Assembly (NCBI RefSeq): GCF_001696455.1 | Contig: NZ_MAUJ01000011.1 | Location: forward strand, 62,001-126,000 | Length of the DNA: 64,000 nt | Direction: 5' to 3' | Source of the DNA: Pseudoalteromonas luteoviolacea | GTDB lineage: Bacteria > Pseudomonadota > Gammaproteobacteria > Enterobacterales > Alteromonadaceae | In this document: positions 45,764 through 55,407 of the stretch, in pieces | Layout of the letters: every line of letters begins with the position of its first letter | How positions within the stretch are numbered: the stretch's first letter is position 1 | Program-made: the position numbers and the translations under genes | The notes under the pieces: generated by a model | The model's database searches: none | Told to the model about the DNA's origin: nothing | Seen by the model: only the letters and a program-made list of their open reading frames with translations

Positions 45764-46576
45764 ATGGCTGGTATTACGCAAAGAATGGCTGAGCTAACAA
45801 GCTCAAATACCAAACTCAGTTTAGATGTCAGCAGCCTAACGTCAGAAGTTTCAAGTGTGCTCAACAGCATGCACTCAGAGCTTAAAGCTTTACCAAGCAG
45901 AGTCAATGGCATGATGGATGCTCATCACTATGTATCTCATCAAGGAGATGATGTGACAGCTGATGGTACTAGCGCAAAGCCATTTAAGTCGATTAAACGC
46001 GCAATCGAAAGCACACCTGAAAATTGCGTTTGCACGATTCAATTGATACCAGACGGCAAGAGCACGCCATTTGTGATCGATGAACTAATTGATTTAGGCC
46101 GAAGAGCTGTTGAGATTAGATTCGTTGGTAATGAAATCCATCTAGATGACAAAATTACAACGGTATTTAATTGCGCCCCCCACGGTAGCTTGCAGTTTTC
46201 TAACTGGGGTGGAGCATCTGGTAGCATTTCGATGTCCAGTAATAAAACACTGATGTATGCAAAGGCGGGCGCAAACCTTCATATAGGTGGATACGAATCA
46301 ACATTTTTGGATATAACCGGCAATGCTCACCTGACCTTAATGCAAGGGAGTTACACGAGTGCGCGCGGTATTTCTTCAATTTCGTTGAGTCGTTTTCGGT
46401 TGAAGAATGCCGAAGCACCAGCAGGTAAAAAAGTAACTGCCTTTGCATCTCGGTATGCGGGTAGTTGTTTTGTAAACAACTGGCAAAGCACTTTTCCTGA
46501 GGGAGTATTTACTTACTCTGAGTCTTCTAACCAAATACACACTGTATTTAATAGCTTACATGTTGTGACTACTTAG
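45764..46576 (+). CDS. Tail fibre protein F4, right-handed beta-helix type
   Basis: A 270-residue protein. A short coiled-coil N-terminus (TSSNTKLSLDVSSLTSEVSS) leads into YVSHQGDDVTADGTSAKPFK-SIKRAIESTPENC, a motif that starts many pectin-lyase-like beta-helix domains (…DGTSxxPFxTIxxAI…), followed by short repeating strands. Beta-helices of this kind are common in phage fibres that bind or cut polysaccharide. No catalytic residues can be identified. Partner C4 follows. Confidence 0.68.
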   Translation: MAGITQRMAELTSSNTKLSLDVSSLTSEVSSVLNSMHSELKALPSRVNGMMDAHHYVSHQGDDVTADGTSAKPFKSIKRAIESTPENCVCTIQLIPDGKSTPFVIDELIDLGRRAVEIRFVGNEIHLDDKITTVFNCAPHGSLQFSNWGGASGSISMSSNKTLMYAKAGANLHIGGYESTFLDITGNAHLTLMQGSYTSARGISSISLSRFRLKNAEAPAGKKVTAFASRYAGSCFVNNWQSTFPEGVFTYSESSNQIHTVFNSLHVVTT

Positions 46577-46588
46577 GAGTATAGTTTT

Positions 46589-46894
46589 ATGGATATTACT
46601 ATTTGTGGCCAAACGGTTTTTGGTGTAATCAACAGCGAAGAAGACTACCAGTATTTGAAATCTTTGGGGTTCGACTCTGCCGCAACCGAAAAGGCAATTG
46701 ATCAGCTTAAATGGAGCTCGATTAGAACCAAAAGAAACCAATTACTTGCTGAGTCTGATTTCACACAAATGTCAGATATCGACCTTTCTGATGATATGAA
46801 GCAGCAATGGTCCCTTTATCGCAAAGCGCTACGCGCAATACCGCAAACTTATTCATCTGTCGAAGACGTTGAATGGCCAAAAGAGCCATCATAG
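46589..46894 (+). CDS. Phage tail assembly chaperone-like protein C4
   Basis: A 101-residue protein with the C-terminal pattern of the phage tail assembly chaperone family: SSIRTKRNQLLAESDFTQMS, then WSLYRKALRAIPQTYSS and VEWPKEPS. In phages these help fold or attach fibres. AGGAG precedes the ATG. Same family as C7 (60283). Paired with F4. Confidence 0.72.
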   Translation: MDITICGQTVFGVINSEEDYQYLKSLGFDSAATEKAIDQLKWSSIRTKRNQLLAESDFTQMSDIDLSDDMKQQWSLYRKALRAIPQTYSSVEDVEWPKEPS

Positions 46895-46996
46895 CGGCTA
46901 CTTTTCTCTTTCCCTTATTTGTCCAAAGCAAACGCTTGCACAGAGTTGCTTAGCTTTGGATTGAAACAAAAATACAATTTAAAAGGAAACTTATTG

Positions 46997-47785
46997 ATGT
47001 CTACACAAGCAAAAACGCTTGAACAGCTAATTACCGAGCTGCACGCCACTAATGGTGAACTTGTTACAGCTAATAATGAACTGACGAGTACAGTTGTTGA
47101 CAAGATGGGCACGATTGATGCGGCACTTACTAATGCGCAAGCTGGCGTAAATACTGCTATTTCTACAGCGGATAGTCGCATTAGCCAAGCGATTTTGAAC
47201 TTGGCGCAGAGTCATGCGGATATGCGTATCAATTATTATGATCGCAAAGTGCATACGAAAGATACTTTAGTACAAGATAATGCTTTGGTAGCAGACCCTA
47301 ATGACGAGTCCAAGTCAATCTGGGTTAGGGTACCAAATGGTGGAGATTGGAGCGGCTTTCATACTTATCCTGCGGCAAATAAAATGACCAAAGTACATAC
47401 TGTCGCGGGTTACTCATATTCGCCGGGCTATAGCGAATCTCCTGTACAGTATGCGCGAGACTGGAGCCGCACATATATGCAGTTTATTCTGACTAACTCT
47501 GAGGCAACCAGCGAGCAAATCAATGAAAATATTGCATCTCAAGGTGTTGATATTAATGTCTCACTTACCGGCGGTTGGTGGAATGGCTCTTCCGTGAGAG
47601 ATATTCCTTCTATGCAAATCTCTGGGTTGCATACCTACAGCAGTTTATTTGTTCGATTGGTCAACGTTGTGTCTGACGGAGTTTCTGAGCCTGGTGATAA
47701 ACAGCCTCAAAACATCATTCAATTTGGTGGCAGTTGTAATTTTGCGATTGACCGCGTTGTTAACTACCCTCGAATTCCAGCATAG
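46997..47785 (+). CDS. Tail fibre protein F5
   Basis: 262 residues from ATG 46997, with AAAAGGAAA upstream; the frame is open to 46919. A long coiled coil (residues ~5-80; ELHATNGELVTANNELTSTV, DAALTNAQAGVNTAISTADS) is followed by a beta-rich domain with Trp/Tyr/Ser-rich segments (SPGYSESPVQYARDWSRTYM). Fibre assignment is by architecture and its pairing with C5. It is the second fibre of module 2. Confidence 0.62.
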   Translation: MSTQAKTLEQLITELHATNGELVTANNELTSTVVDKMGTIDAALTNAQAGVNTAISTADSRISQAILNLAQSHADMRINYYDRKVHTKDTLVQDNALVADPNDESKSIWVRVPNGGDWSGFHTYPAANKMTKVHTVAGYSYSPGYSESPVQYARDWSRTYMQFILTNSEATSEQINENIASQGVDINVSLTGGWWNGSSVRDIPSMQISGLHTYSSLFVRLVNVVSDGVSEPGDKQPQNIIQFGGSCNFAIDRVVNYPRIPA

Positions 47786-47792
47786 GTGAAGC

Positions 47793-48149
47793 ATGACTGA
47801 AAATATTGAATCTGAATTCAAAGATACTTCCGTCGTATATGAAAAAGAAGCGCAACGCAGCCGTATCCATTATGCAGTTGCAGACTCTGATTCTTTACTT
47901 GGTACAACTTCGGACACAGTACATATACTTCTCGTTGAATTTGCCAAATTAAGCAAAGCAATTGTGGCTGCTACATCACTTGAAGAAGTAAAAGCAGCTG
48001 CAAAACCATCAGCTGATATGTTTGCGCCTTTGTTAGATAAGCACTTGGCTAATCAGTTGACATTCCCTTATCAACACAAAGACATTACTCGTGTATATGA
48101 TGAAATTTCGACGCGCGCACAGGGTGTAGCCGATATCATCAAACCTTAA
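47793..48149 (+). CDS. Fibre partner protein C5, SLLG-TSD family
   Basis: A 118-residue protein with the SLLGTTSDTVHILLVEFAKL core and FPYQHKDITRVYDEISTRA end shared with C1 and C2; the middle is diverged and more Ala-rich. It starts seven bases after F5. Presumed F5-specific chaperone or cap. Confidence 0.58.
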   Translation: MTENIESEFKDTSVVYEKEAQRSRIHYAVADSDSLLGTTSDTVHILLVEFAKLSKAIVAATSLEEVKAAAKPSADMFAPLLDKHLANQLTFPYQHKDITRVYDEISTRAQGVADIIKP

Positions 48150-48176
48150 AGATTTTAACTAACCCAAGAACCCACT

Positions 48177-49016
48177 ATGAACTCCCAGTACTTTGATTTC
48201 TCTGCGCTGCCTGCGCCGGACATCATTGAATCTCTGGACTATGAAACTATATATCAAGCGCGTAAAGAAAGGTTTAAATCACTCGCTCCGCAATACGCTG
48301 ATGCATTAGAGCTTGAAAGCGATCCACTGACAGTATGTCTGCAAGTTGAAAGCTATCGAGAGCTATTGTTGCGTCAGCGAATTAACGAAGCCGCCTATGC
48401 TAACTTATTGGCAACGGCTAAAGGCGGTGATTTAGATCAGCTTGGTGTATTTTATGGTCTAGCGCGTGCCGAGGGTGAAGAAGACGGTAACTACCGTCTT
48501 CGCATTCGGCAAAAAACATTGGCGTCCAGTACTGCAGGCAGTAAAGATCATTACCGAAATGCAGCGTTATCTGCTGCACCTAACACTATCCAAGATGTTG
48601 AAGTGGATAGTCCAACTCCGGGGCGTGTACGCGTCTCAATTCTATTTCAAGTCAAAGAGCATGCAGATGTGCTCTTGCAGCAAGTGAGAAACCACATATT
48701 GAGCGATCAGGTTAAAGTGTTAACCGATCAGGTCGAGGTTAATCACGCTGAAGAGGTGTCGATTGATGTCAAAGCGGATATTTATCTACAAGATAATGTG
48801 CCAAATTGGGTGTTTACTCAATTAGAAGGCAAATTACGTGAAGCTTGGCAGGAGACGATGGCACTTGGTGTTGCGATGACGCCGAGTTGGCTTAGTGCTC
48901 AACTCCATGTAGAAGGTGTTAAACATGTAGAAATACATACACCTAACTCTTTGATTGATATAGCTTCCAATCAATATGCTCAACTAGGGCAAATTCAATT
49001 ATGTCTCATCACTTAA
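48177..49016 (+). CDS. Baseplate J-like protein, module 3 (J3)
   Basis: A 279-residue gpJ-like protein: LPAPDIIESLDYETIYQARK, VCLQVESYRELLLRQRINEA, LDQLGVFYGLARAEGEEDGN, STAGSKDHYRNAALSAAPNT and IQDVEVDSPTPGRVRVSIL. It overlaps I3 by 16 bases. No hairpin separates it from module 2, so modules 2 and 3 may be read through together. Confidence 0.87.
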   Translation: MNSQYFDFSALPAPDIIESLDYETIYQARKERFKSLAPQYADALELESDPLTVCLQVESYRELLLRQRINEAAYANLLATAKGGDLDQLGVFYGLARAEGEEDGNYRLRIRQKTLASSTAGSKDHYRNAALSAAPNTIQDVEVDSPTPGRVRVSILFQVKEHADVLLQQVRNHILSDQVKVLTDQVEVNHAEEVSIDVKADIYLQDNVPNWVFTQLEGKLREAWQETMALGVAMTPSWLSAQLHVEGVKHVEIHTPNSLIDIASNQYAQLGQIQLCLIT

Positions 49017-49855
49017 AAACTGATAGCGACGCATTACTCCCCATTAATCACACAGATCTTCAATCAGCTGTTGTAAAGCATGGCCAACTTGAAGCCGTTT
49101 TAGGTGAGGGAGTGCAATTGCTGCGTGGCTTTAAGTCCCACCCTAAACAATCCCTACTTCCATGGCTTATTTGGGAATACGGTTTAGGTGCCTTGGTTCC
49201 TTACCTCGACGATTTAGATCAAGTCTTACAGCAAGGCCTCGCTTGGCAAAGGATCCGTGGTACACAAAAAAGCTTAGAAATGGCCTTTGATTGGCTTGGT
49301 TTTTCTCTGTCAGATGTTGAAGAGTCTACGTCCTATCGGCATTTCTATCGCTATCAGTGTCATTTAAATCAGATGCCTGACCTAAATGATGTTGAACGGA
49401 TGGCTCAATTAGCGGAGCTAAGTGCACCAGCGCGAAGTGAGTTAGTGCGTGTCACATATAGACTTGATTTAAGAGAGCTTAAGTTATCTGCAAGCAGTTT
49501 TGGCACATTGCTTAGCGATCATTCAGGCTATCGACACCGGCTTAAAAACGGCAAGTTACTACGTATTAGTACACGCCGCGAACATGAAGCAATTATTGAT
49601 GCACCAGGTTCAGCTACCAGCTCGCGTGAGCGCAAGCAACATAGTAGCTGGCAAAGTTACTCTTCTCAAGTGCTTGGCACTATGCAGTTAAGTAATTCAA
49701 TCGTGCATAGCTTTCAGTCGGCTAACACACATAGCCGTCAAACAAGTCGCGCATACACTATTGGCCAAGCTCAGTGGTTTGGTCATTGGCAGTCGTCAGC
49801 GTGGTCTGAAACAAGATACCCTCAGGTCATCACCTTTCATCAGGCGCTACGCTGA
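49001..49855 (+). CDS. Phage tail protein I, module 3 (I3), divergent
   Basis: A 284-residue protein placed as gpI by position and by LLPWLIWEYGLGALVPYLDD and RIRGTQKSLEMAFDWLGFSL. It lacks the WDP..CP motif of I1, I2 and I4 and is the most divergent. The C-terminal half is Ser/Arg/His-rich with loosely repeated units (SGYRHRLKNGKLLRISTRRE, SRQTSRAYTIGQAQWFGHWQ). There is no gpH-like gene after it; a different collar-like protein follows after a 188-bp gap. Confidence 0.7.
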   Translation: MSHHLKTDSDALLPINHTDLQSAVVKHGQLEAVLGEGVQLLRGFKSHPKQSLLPWLIWEYGLGALVPYLDDLDQVLQQGLAWQRIRGTQKSLEMAFDWLGFSLSDVEESTSYRHFYRYQCHLNQMPDLNDVERMAQLAELSAPARSELVRVTYRLDLRELKLSASSFGTLLSDHSGYRHRLKNGKLLRISTRREHEAIIDAPGSATSSRERKQHSSWQSYSSQVLGTMQLSNSIVHSFQSANTHSRQTSRAYTIGQAQWFGHWQSSAWSETRYPQVITFHQALR

Positions 49856-50043
49856 TTAATTCAATTATTACTCATAAATTAACCTAAATTCGGTTTGAAT
49901 ATTCAGATCTCCCACTAAATAAATTTAATAGCAGGGGTAAACCCCAATAGCTGTATATGAAGTTTCAGCCTTGTTGAATTGCTCTTATTACTTAGTGAAG
50001 ACATGAATAAGTTAAATCGAGTTAAGTAAAACAAGGAAATACA

Positions 50044-50523
50044 TTGGCTATTCTGACTCGTGCAGGGCGAACACTGTTTGCTCAATCTATTGCACAAACT
50101 CCTATTTATTTGGCTTGGGGACGCGGTGATTCATCGTGGCAATCTCCTCCGGCTGAACCCATTATTGCGACTGAGCTAGCGGCACCTATTGGCTATCGTA
50201 AGGCGAGAAAAGTTGCTTTTTGTAACCCTGATGATCAAGGCGATATTCATATTCAAGGGGGGCGTTTTAGTCTTTCCGATCAACCAACTCAGCACTTGTA
50301 CTGCGAATTCACTTTTGACTTTGCAGATGGTGTGGGCGAGACGGTTCGAGAGTTAGGTTTGATGTCTGGAACGCAACAACTCCCAGAACTACCTGATGGA
50401 TTGTCTTATTTGCAGCCCGATCAAGTGGCATCTCCCGGTACTTTATTATTGCTTGAGCACCGTGCACCACTCGTACGAGAAGAAGGTGTGAGAGAGAGCT
50501 TTGAATTTGTCGTGAGTTTTTAG
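50044..50523 (+). CDS. Collar-like structural protein, module 3
   Basis: A 159-residue protein starting at TTG 50044, with AAGGAAA upstream. It begins MAILTRAGRTLFAQSIAQTP and contains IYLAWGRGDSSWQ and VRELGLMSG, the shape of a small tail-collar or fibre-base protein. It replaces H in module 3 and immediately precedes the DUF4815 gene, with which such proteins associate in phages. Exact role unknown. Confidence 0.62.
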   Translation: MAILTRAGRTLFAQSIAQTPIYLAWGRGDSSWQSPPAEPIIATELAAPIGYRKARKVAFCNPDDQGDIHIQGGRFSLSDQPTQHLYCEFTFDFADGVGETVRELGLMSGTQQLPELPDGLSYLQPDQVASPGTLLLLEHRAPLVREEGVRESFEFVVSF

Positions 50524-50532
50524 AGGTTTTTT

Positions 50533-52496
50533 ATGCTTGACGATTATTATGAAAAATTTCATGCGGATTCTGGCTACGAACGACTGCTGTTCAGAGCTGG
50601 AAAAGGTCTGCAAAGTAGAGAGTTAAACGACCTACAATCTCAAGTGGGCCATCACCTAAAAGGTGTAGCAGATGTTTTGCTTAAAGATGGTGACTTAGTC
50701 AAAGGTGGTGAACTGGTTGTCGACACTGACTCTGCGAGTGCTCTGATCACTGAAGGTGATGTATACATGGCCGGTCAAGTACGCCCTGTACCGAGTGGTG
50801 TTGTACCCCTTGATATGTCTGCGACTGTTGATGTGGGTGTATGGTTGACTCACAAAGTGATCACCGAAGAGCAAGACCCTAGCTTACGGGACCCGGCAGT
50901 CGATGCGATTAACTTTGATGAGCCCGGCGCTGCGCGTTTGCAGCAAATCTGTCAATGGGGTTTGCTCAGTGATGCTCTGGGTCCTGATGAAGCATTTTAT
51001 CCTGTACACCGAATAGAACAAGGCACTTTAATTATTAAGCAACCGCCACCTCAGCTAGATGCTGTGACTCAGGCTTTAGCTCGATATGACCGTGAAGCCA
51101 ATGGTGGCAGCTATGTTGTACAGGGTATGGCGTTAAGTTATCGAGGCGCTGAACAAAATATACAAAGCTTTAGCCTTGAAGAAGGTAAAGCGCATATTGA
51201 GGGTTATGAAGTCGCCTTTGCAACCTCTCGAACCACTGAATTTGACTATGATCCTGACGTTGGTGAAGTCAAAGAGGAGCCAAAAACTTTTCAAGCCGAT
51301 GATCAGGGCATGATGCGTATGGATACGGATTTCTTTCCGGTGAGATCAATTGATGAAGTTAACGTCACTGTTGAAAAAGTGACGCAATTAACCCGTGGCC
51401 AGTTAACCGGTGGTGAAGACTTACTTCCTGATGAGTCTGTGCTGGAAATTTTAAGTATAACGCAAGGGGACACGACATATACCCAAGGTGCTGATTTCAT
51501 CTTTTTACGCAATCATATCAGTGGCAGCTCAGTGGTGAGGAGCCTGCGGGCGGCAGCTTATATGAAGTAACTTACCGTTACCGTAAACAGCTCATTGTGG
51601 AATTTGATGAACATGGCTTTAAGCTAGATAGACAATTGCCCGATGGCGGTCAAATAGTTGATAACACCTTAGTGACCATTGACTATCAATGGTATAGGCC
51701 GCGAGTAGACCTCATCGTGCTTGATAGGTTTGGCCAAATCAAACGTATCAAAGGTCAGGCTGCACATCAGTTTCCAATTGCTCCAAAAGCGCCAGCCCAT
51801 CACTTGGCATTAGCTCAAGTCACGCAGTCGTGGCTAAGTAGTGAAGCGCCCTTGATTGAAAACCTAGCTGTAAGAGCTGTCTCTATGTCTCAGCTGGAGC
51901 ATATGCAGACTCAGATTGGGGATTTGTATCAGCTGCTCGCTATTGAGCGTTTACGCAATGATGCCAATAGCCAAGACCCTGCAAGTAAATATGGTGTTTT
52001 TGTTGACCCGTTTATTGATGATGACATGCGAGATGCGGGCATTGAGCAAACAGCAGCAGTTGTAGATGGAGAATTGGTGCTTCCATTACAAGCCGAAATA
52101 TTCCAGCTACAAGTGCCTAATGGACGCGCGCTGACATTGCCCTATGAACTGGAAGATATCTTAGAGCAGCCTAAGCAGACGGGCAGTATGAAGATTAATC
52201 CATATATGGCATTTGAGCCAATTCCGGCAGACGTCCGTCTTACCCCAAGCGTAGATCATTGGACACAAACGCACACGAATGTAGCCAGTTCAATTACGCG
52301 TAGATTCTGGGGCGGGCGAGGTATTAGGGTTCGAACTCAAACTGTGAGTACAACTCAAGTAGTAAGCAGTTCAACACGCCAAGCTGAATTCTTAAGAAGA
52401 CGCTGGGTTAACTTCTCCATTTCAGGGTTTGACAAGGACGAAGCATTAGAGCAACTCACATTTGATGGCATCACAGTTATTCCGGAGGGACAATGA
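50533..52496 (+). pseudogene. DUF4815 tail protein gene with a -1 frameshift near 51518
   Basis: The first part (50533-51570, 345 residues) is a clear DUF4815 N-terminus: YYEKFHADSGYERLLFRAGK, LQSRELNDLQSQVGHHLKGV and SLRDPAVDAINFDEPGAARL. At about 51515-51519 the frame breaks. Reading on in the other frame gives QWQLSGEEPAGGSLYEVTYR and continues without stop to 52496 (ORF visible from 51597). The total of 1964 bases is one short of 655 codons, so a single base is missing. This may be a real mutation, an assembly error or programmed shifting; no classical slippery heptamer is seen. The gene would encode a ~650-residue tail-tip or fibre protein. Confidence 0.75.
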
Positions 52497-53680
52497 CCAT
52501 AAAAGCCGATGCGCAAGGCCGATTATCTGGCCGATTTTATATCCCTAGCAATGTGCCTGTGGGCAGTAAGTCTGTTCGCTTTACTGGTGCACAAGGCTCA
52601 CGAGGGGAGGCCACTTATACAGGTAGTGGCACAATCCGTACGCAAACAGTACGTCGAGTAAATAACGTATTGCAGTGGCGTTTTGACCCACTTGCGCAAA
52701 CCTTTACGTTACCAGAGTTACGCTTTATTGCTGGCGTAGAGCTGTGGTTTAAGAAAATAGGCGAGAAAGCTGTTCGAGTTCAGATCCGAGAAACTGACCT
52801 TGGTTTACCAAATGATACGGTAATTGCTGAAACATCTTTGTCTGTGAGTCAATTACAGGCCAGTGGGCCGACTTTATTTGAGTTTGCGCCTGTATCACTA
52901 AATGCAGGTCAGGAATATGCAATTGTTGTTTTGAGTGATGATGCGACGCATGAAGTGGCTATTGCGGAGCTCGGCAAATTTGACCGAAACAGCGGTTGGG
53001 TTACCAGCCAGCCGTATCAAGTTGGTGTCTTGCTTTCTTCTAGTAATGCCTCTACTTGGACACCACATCAAAACAGAGACTTAAGCTTTCGCCTGAAAGC
53101 TGCGCGATTTACTAGCACAGAGAGCAGTGTCGAGTTGGGTGAAGTTAACTTAGCGGAACATAGCGACCTGTTGGCAATGGCGGCAATAGAACGACCAAGC
53201 AGTGAAACACAGCTGCACTTTGAATTTAGCGGCGCGCAAAGTGGAACGTTTAACCTACAAGAATCTCAGGCTTTACGTTTACCAAATATGCTCAATGAAA
53301 CGCTAAAAGTGCGCGCTAAATTAGCTGGGACAACGACACAATCTCCTGTGCTGTTTGACAGTGTTCAAGCCGCTTTGGGCAAAGTCAGTAACGATGCTGA
53401 TTATGTCACGCGAGCAATCCCTTGTCGCTTAGGTGGTAGCTTAAAAGTGAGTTTTGAAGCTCAACTCCCAGGCACTGCAAAAGTGGAAGTGTTTATCGAA
53501 CAGCAAGGGCAATGGTTAAACATTCCGTTGAAAACAACGCAACCTGAAGGGGATGGCTGGTTACTTTGTAATTATGAATACTCTAACCTTGCCGATGCGC
53601 AATCACGAGTGAAATTAGTGCTTTCTGGCACTCATATAGATAGGCCAAGAGTGCGCTCACTTCGTGCATTCTCTGTTTAG
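52493..53680 (+). CDS. DUF4815-associated C-terminal protein
   Basis: A 395-residue protein starting at ATG 52493, overlapping the preceding stop (ATGA) with GGAGG upstream. It begins TIKADAQGRLSGRFYIPSNV, which reads as the natural continuation of the DUF4815 protein. It then shows QWRFDPLAQTFTLPELRFIA and beta-rich repeats. In some phages the two halves are one ~1000-residue protein. Here it may be truly separate and coupled, or split by a second one-base loss. Confidence 0.6.
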   Translation: MTIKADAQGRLSGRFYIPSNVPVGSKSVRFTGAQGSRGEATYTGSGTIRTQTVRRVNNVLQWRFDPLAQTFTLPELRFIAGVELWFKKIGEKAVRVQIRETDLGLPNDTVIAETSLSVSQLQASGPTLFEFAPVSLNAGQEYAIVVLSDDATHEVAIAELGKFDRNSGWVTSQPYQVGVLLSSSNASTWTPHQNRDLSFRLKAARFTSTESSVELGEVNLAEHSDLLAMAAIERPSSETQLHFEFSGAQSGTFNLQESQALRLPNMLNETLKVRAKLAGTTTQSPVLFDSVQAALGKVSNDADYVTRAIPCRLGGSLKVSFEAQLPGTAKVEVFIEQQGQWLNIPLKTTQPEGDGWLLCNYEYSNLADAQSRVKLVLSGTHIDRPRVRSLRAFSV

Positions 53681-53688
53681 GGGGCGTT

Positions 53689-53907
53689 ATGACCGATGAT
53701 AAAACCCCATTTTACTCTCTGCCCTTACCCCATCCAGACAATTTACTACAACAGGATGTACTACGCATAAAGTACGCACTTACCGGTGTGGACAGGCTTA
53801 TGTACATGCAAACCAACCTTCGTCGCCAGCAAGATGAGCTGTTGAACGAAAAACTTAGACGAGTAAAGCTAAACCAGCTACTCGGCGAACCACTATTAAC
53901 AATATAA
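53689..53907 (+). CDS. Small tail protein after DUF4815
   Basis: A 72-residue protein with FYSLPLPHPDNLLQQDVLRI and KYALTGVDRLMYM. This LPLPHP...D..R....L...D pattern occurs in fibre N-termini or small proteins downstream of DUF4815 genes. Probably an adaptor between the DUF4815 assembly and fibre F6. Confidence 0.58.
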   Translation: MTDDKTPFYSLPLPHPDNLLQQDVLRIKYALTGVDRLMYMQTNLRRQQDELLNEKLRRVKLNQLLGEPLLTI

Positions 53908-53916
53908 GAGGACATT

Positions 53917-55398
53917 ATGGCGAGTATACAAAATGCCGTGCAAGTCATGGTAGATAAGCTAGTTGCTGATATGCAGGGCAACCAGCCTTTAACTGCAGAA
54001 GAGCAGGCGCTAGTAAGTAACGCTATTACTAAATTGACTGACAACACAAAGCTTGAACAGGCTGTTGTTGCAGTTGCTGAGTCACATATTAATGATGCGA
54101 CTAGTGCACTTCAGCAGGTCTCGCAATCAACGGGCGCTGCATTACAAACAGCGACTGAGTCGTTGACTCAAACTAGCACCGACTTAGGAAATAAGTCATC
54201 TAAACTTGACTTGTTGGATGCGATGGCTCCCAACTTAAATCGAGTAGAGTCTTTACAGACGACAAATAATTCATTGCAAATTAGGCCTTTGATGCCAATG
54301 ACGCCTATTGACAGTGTTAGTACGTCGGCGAATAACCGTAGATCGACGCCTGTATTTGCAGTGTATGACAGTAACGGTGAAACACATGTTGTTAGACCCG
54401 GTTTTACGCATAATGCAAACACAGAGCAATGTCGCCTAGAGTTTTTAAAATTGAGTGCCAATGGTGCAGAAAAAACCACCACGCACACCAGTTTTATTTA
54501 CTCAAATGCATTTGAGCAAAATCCAGCCAGTAAAATCTACTACTATGGCACCAGCGCATATATCCCTCTGGCAAGTAAAAATAACTCTGCGGATATTCAA
54601 TATGAGATTGTTTACAGTACACAGGACTCTCAGACTACAGCCGTGGCTAACTATGGTGGCGTATTCTGTAAATCATCTGGTTTTACTTCTATTACCAAGC
54701 CTAAGTTGAACTTAAATGCAACAGATCAGTTTGGAGTGAGTACTTTAACCAGTCACAATTACAATGAAGTGGGTGTATTGTATGATAATACTAAGCATTG
54801 CTTGGTTATGGTGGATGAAGGCACATCTGTATTAGTTGAGAAGTACCGCGATGGGAATATCGTGACAAATACAGCCATCGCCAATGCAGAAGAACTTCAA
54901 GCCTATGTTGATGCTGGCGATTTCACGGTTGTTAAGTTTATCTATCACAATATGCAATGGCCATATGGCATCAATAGTTACAATCATTCTGAAACTACGG
55001 TATCTGGCTATGGCACGAGCTACTATGGCTTCTTTGGTCGCTACAATGGTGTCACGAAAATGGGGGAGCACAAATATAGTGTGCACTATCGTTTTACACA
55101 AGCCAAACGCCTAGAGCCGATTAACTACTTCTTTAGTAATAGCTCGGGTCACTACAAGGCTCAGAATGCAAACGGTACATATTCTCCAGATTCGGAGGTA
55201 AAAGTGGTGCTTGAAACCTTTGATGGTGAGCTGCTGGGCATGTATTCATACCAAGCACGAGCGTACCATGCAGGTTACGATTGCGGCATATTAGGTGGCG
55301 CGATCAGTTGTATTAACCCTTACTCAGGTGCCGGGATTCTTAACGAGCACTATACCTATAACCAATATGGCCTTGGCCGTACTTGTCGCGCATTTTAA
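53917..55398 (+). CDS. Tail fibre protein F6
   Basis: A 493-residue protein, the longest fibre here. Residues ~1-105 are a Thr/Ala/Gln-rich coiled coil (TSALQQVSQSTGAALQTATE, SLTQTSTDLGNKSSKLDLLD). The rest is beta-rich with many Tyr, Asn, Ser and Gly residues (YYYGTSAYIPLASKNNSADI, YNHSETTVSGYGTSYYGFFG) and ends NQYGLGRTCRAF. AGAGGA precedes the ATG. Partner C6 follows ten bases later. Confidence 0.66.
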   Translation: MASIQNAVQVMVDKLVADMQGNQPLTAEEQALVSNAITKLTDNTKLEQAVVAVAESHINDATSALQQVSQSTGAALQTATESLTQTSTDLGNKSSKLDLLDAMAPNLNRVESLQTTNNSLQIRPLMPMTPIDSVSTSANNRRSTPVFAVYDSNGETHVVRPGFTHNANTEQCRLEFLKLSANGAEKTTTHTSFIYSNAFEQNPASKIYYYGTSAYIPLASKNNSADIQYEIVYSTQDSQTTAVANYGGVFCKSSGFTSITKPKLNLNATDQFGVSTLTSHNYNEVGVLYDNTKHCLVMVDEGTSVLVEKYRDGNIVTNTAIANAEELQAYVDAGDFTVVKFIYHNMQWPYGINSYNHSETTVSGYGTSYYGFFGRYNGVTKMGEHKYSVHYRFTQAKRLEPINYFFSNSSGHYKAQNANGTYSPDSEVKVVLETFDGELLGMYSYQARAYHAGYDCGILGGAISCINPYSGAGILNEHYTYNQYGLGRTCRAF

Positions 55399-55407
55399 GG
55401 AGAAATT

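Noticed and set aside
51597..52496. Independent gene in the second half of the DUF4815 region
   Set aside because: No ribosome binding site before the ATG at 51597, and the sequence upstream in the same frame continues the DUF4815 protein; it is the back part of a frameshifted gene.
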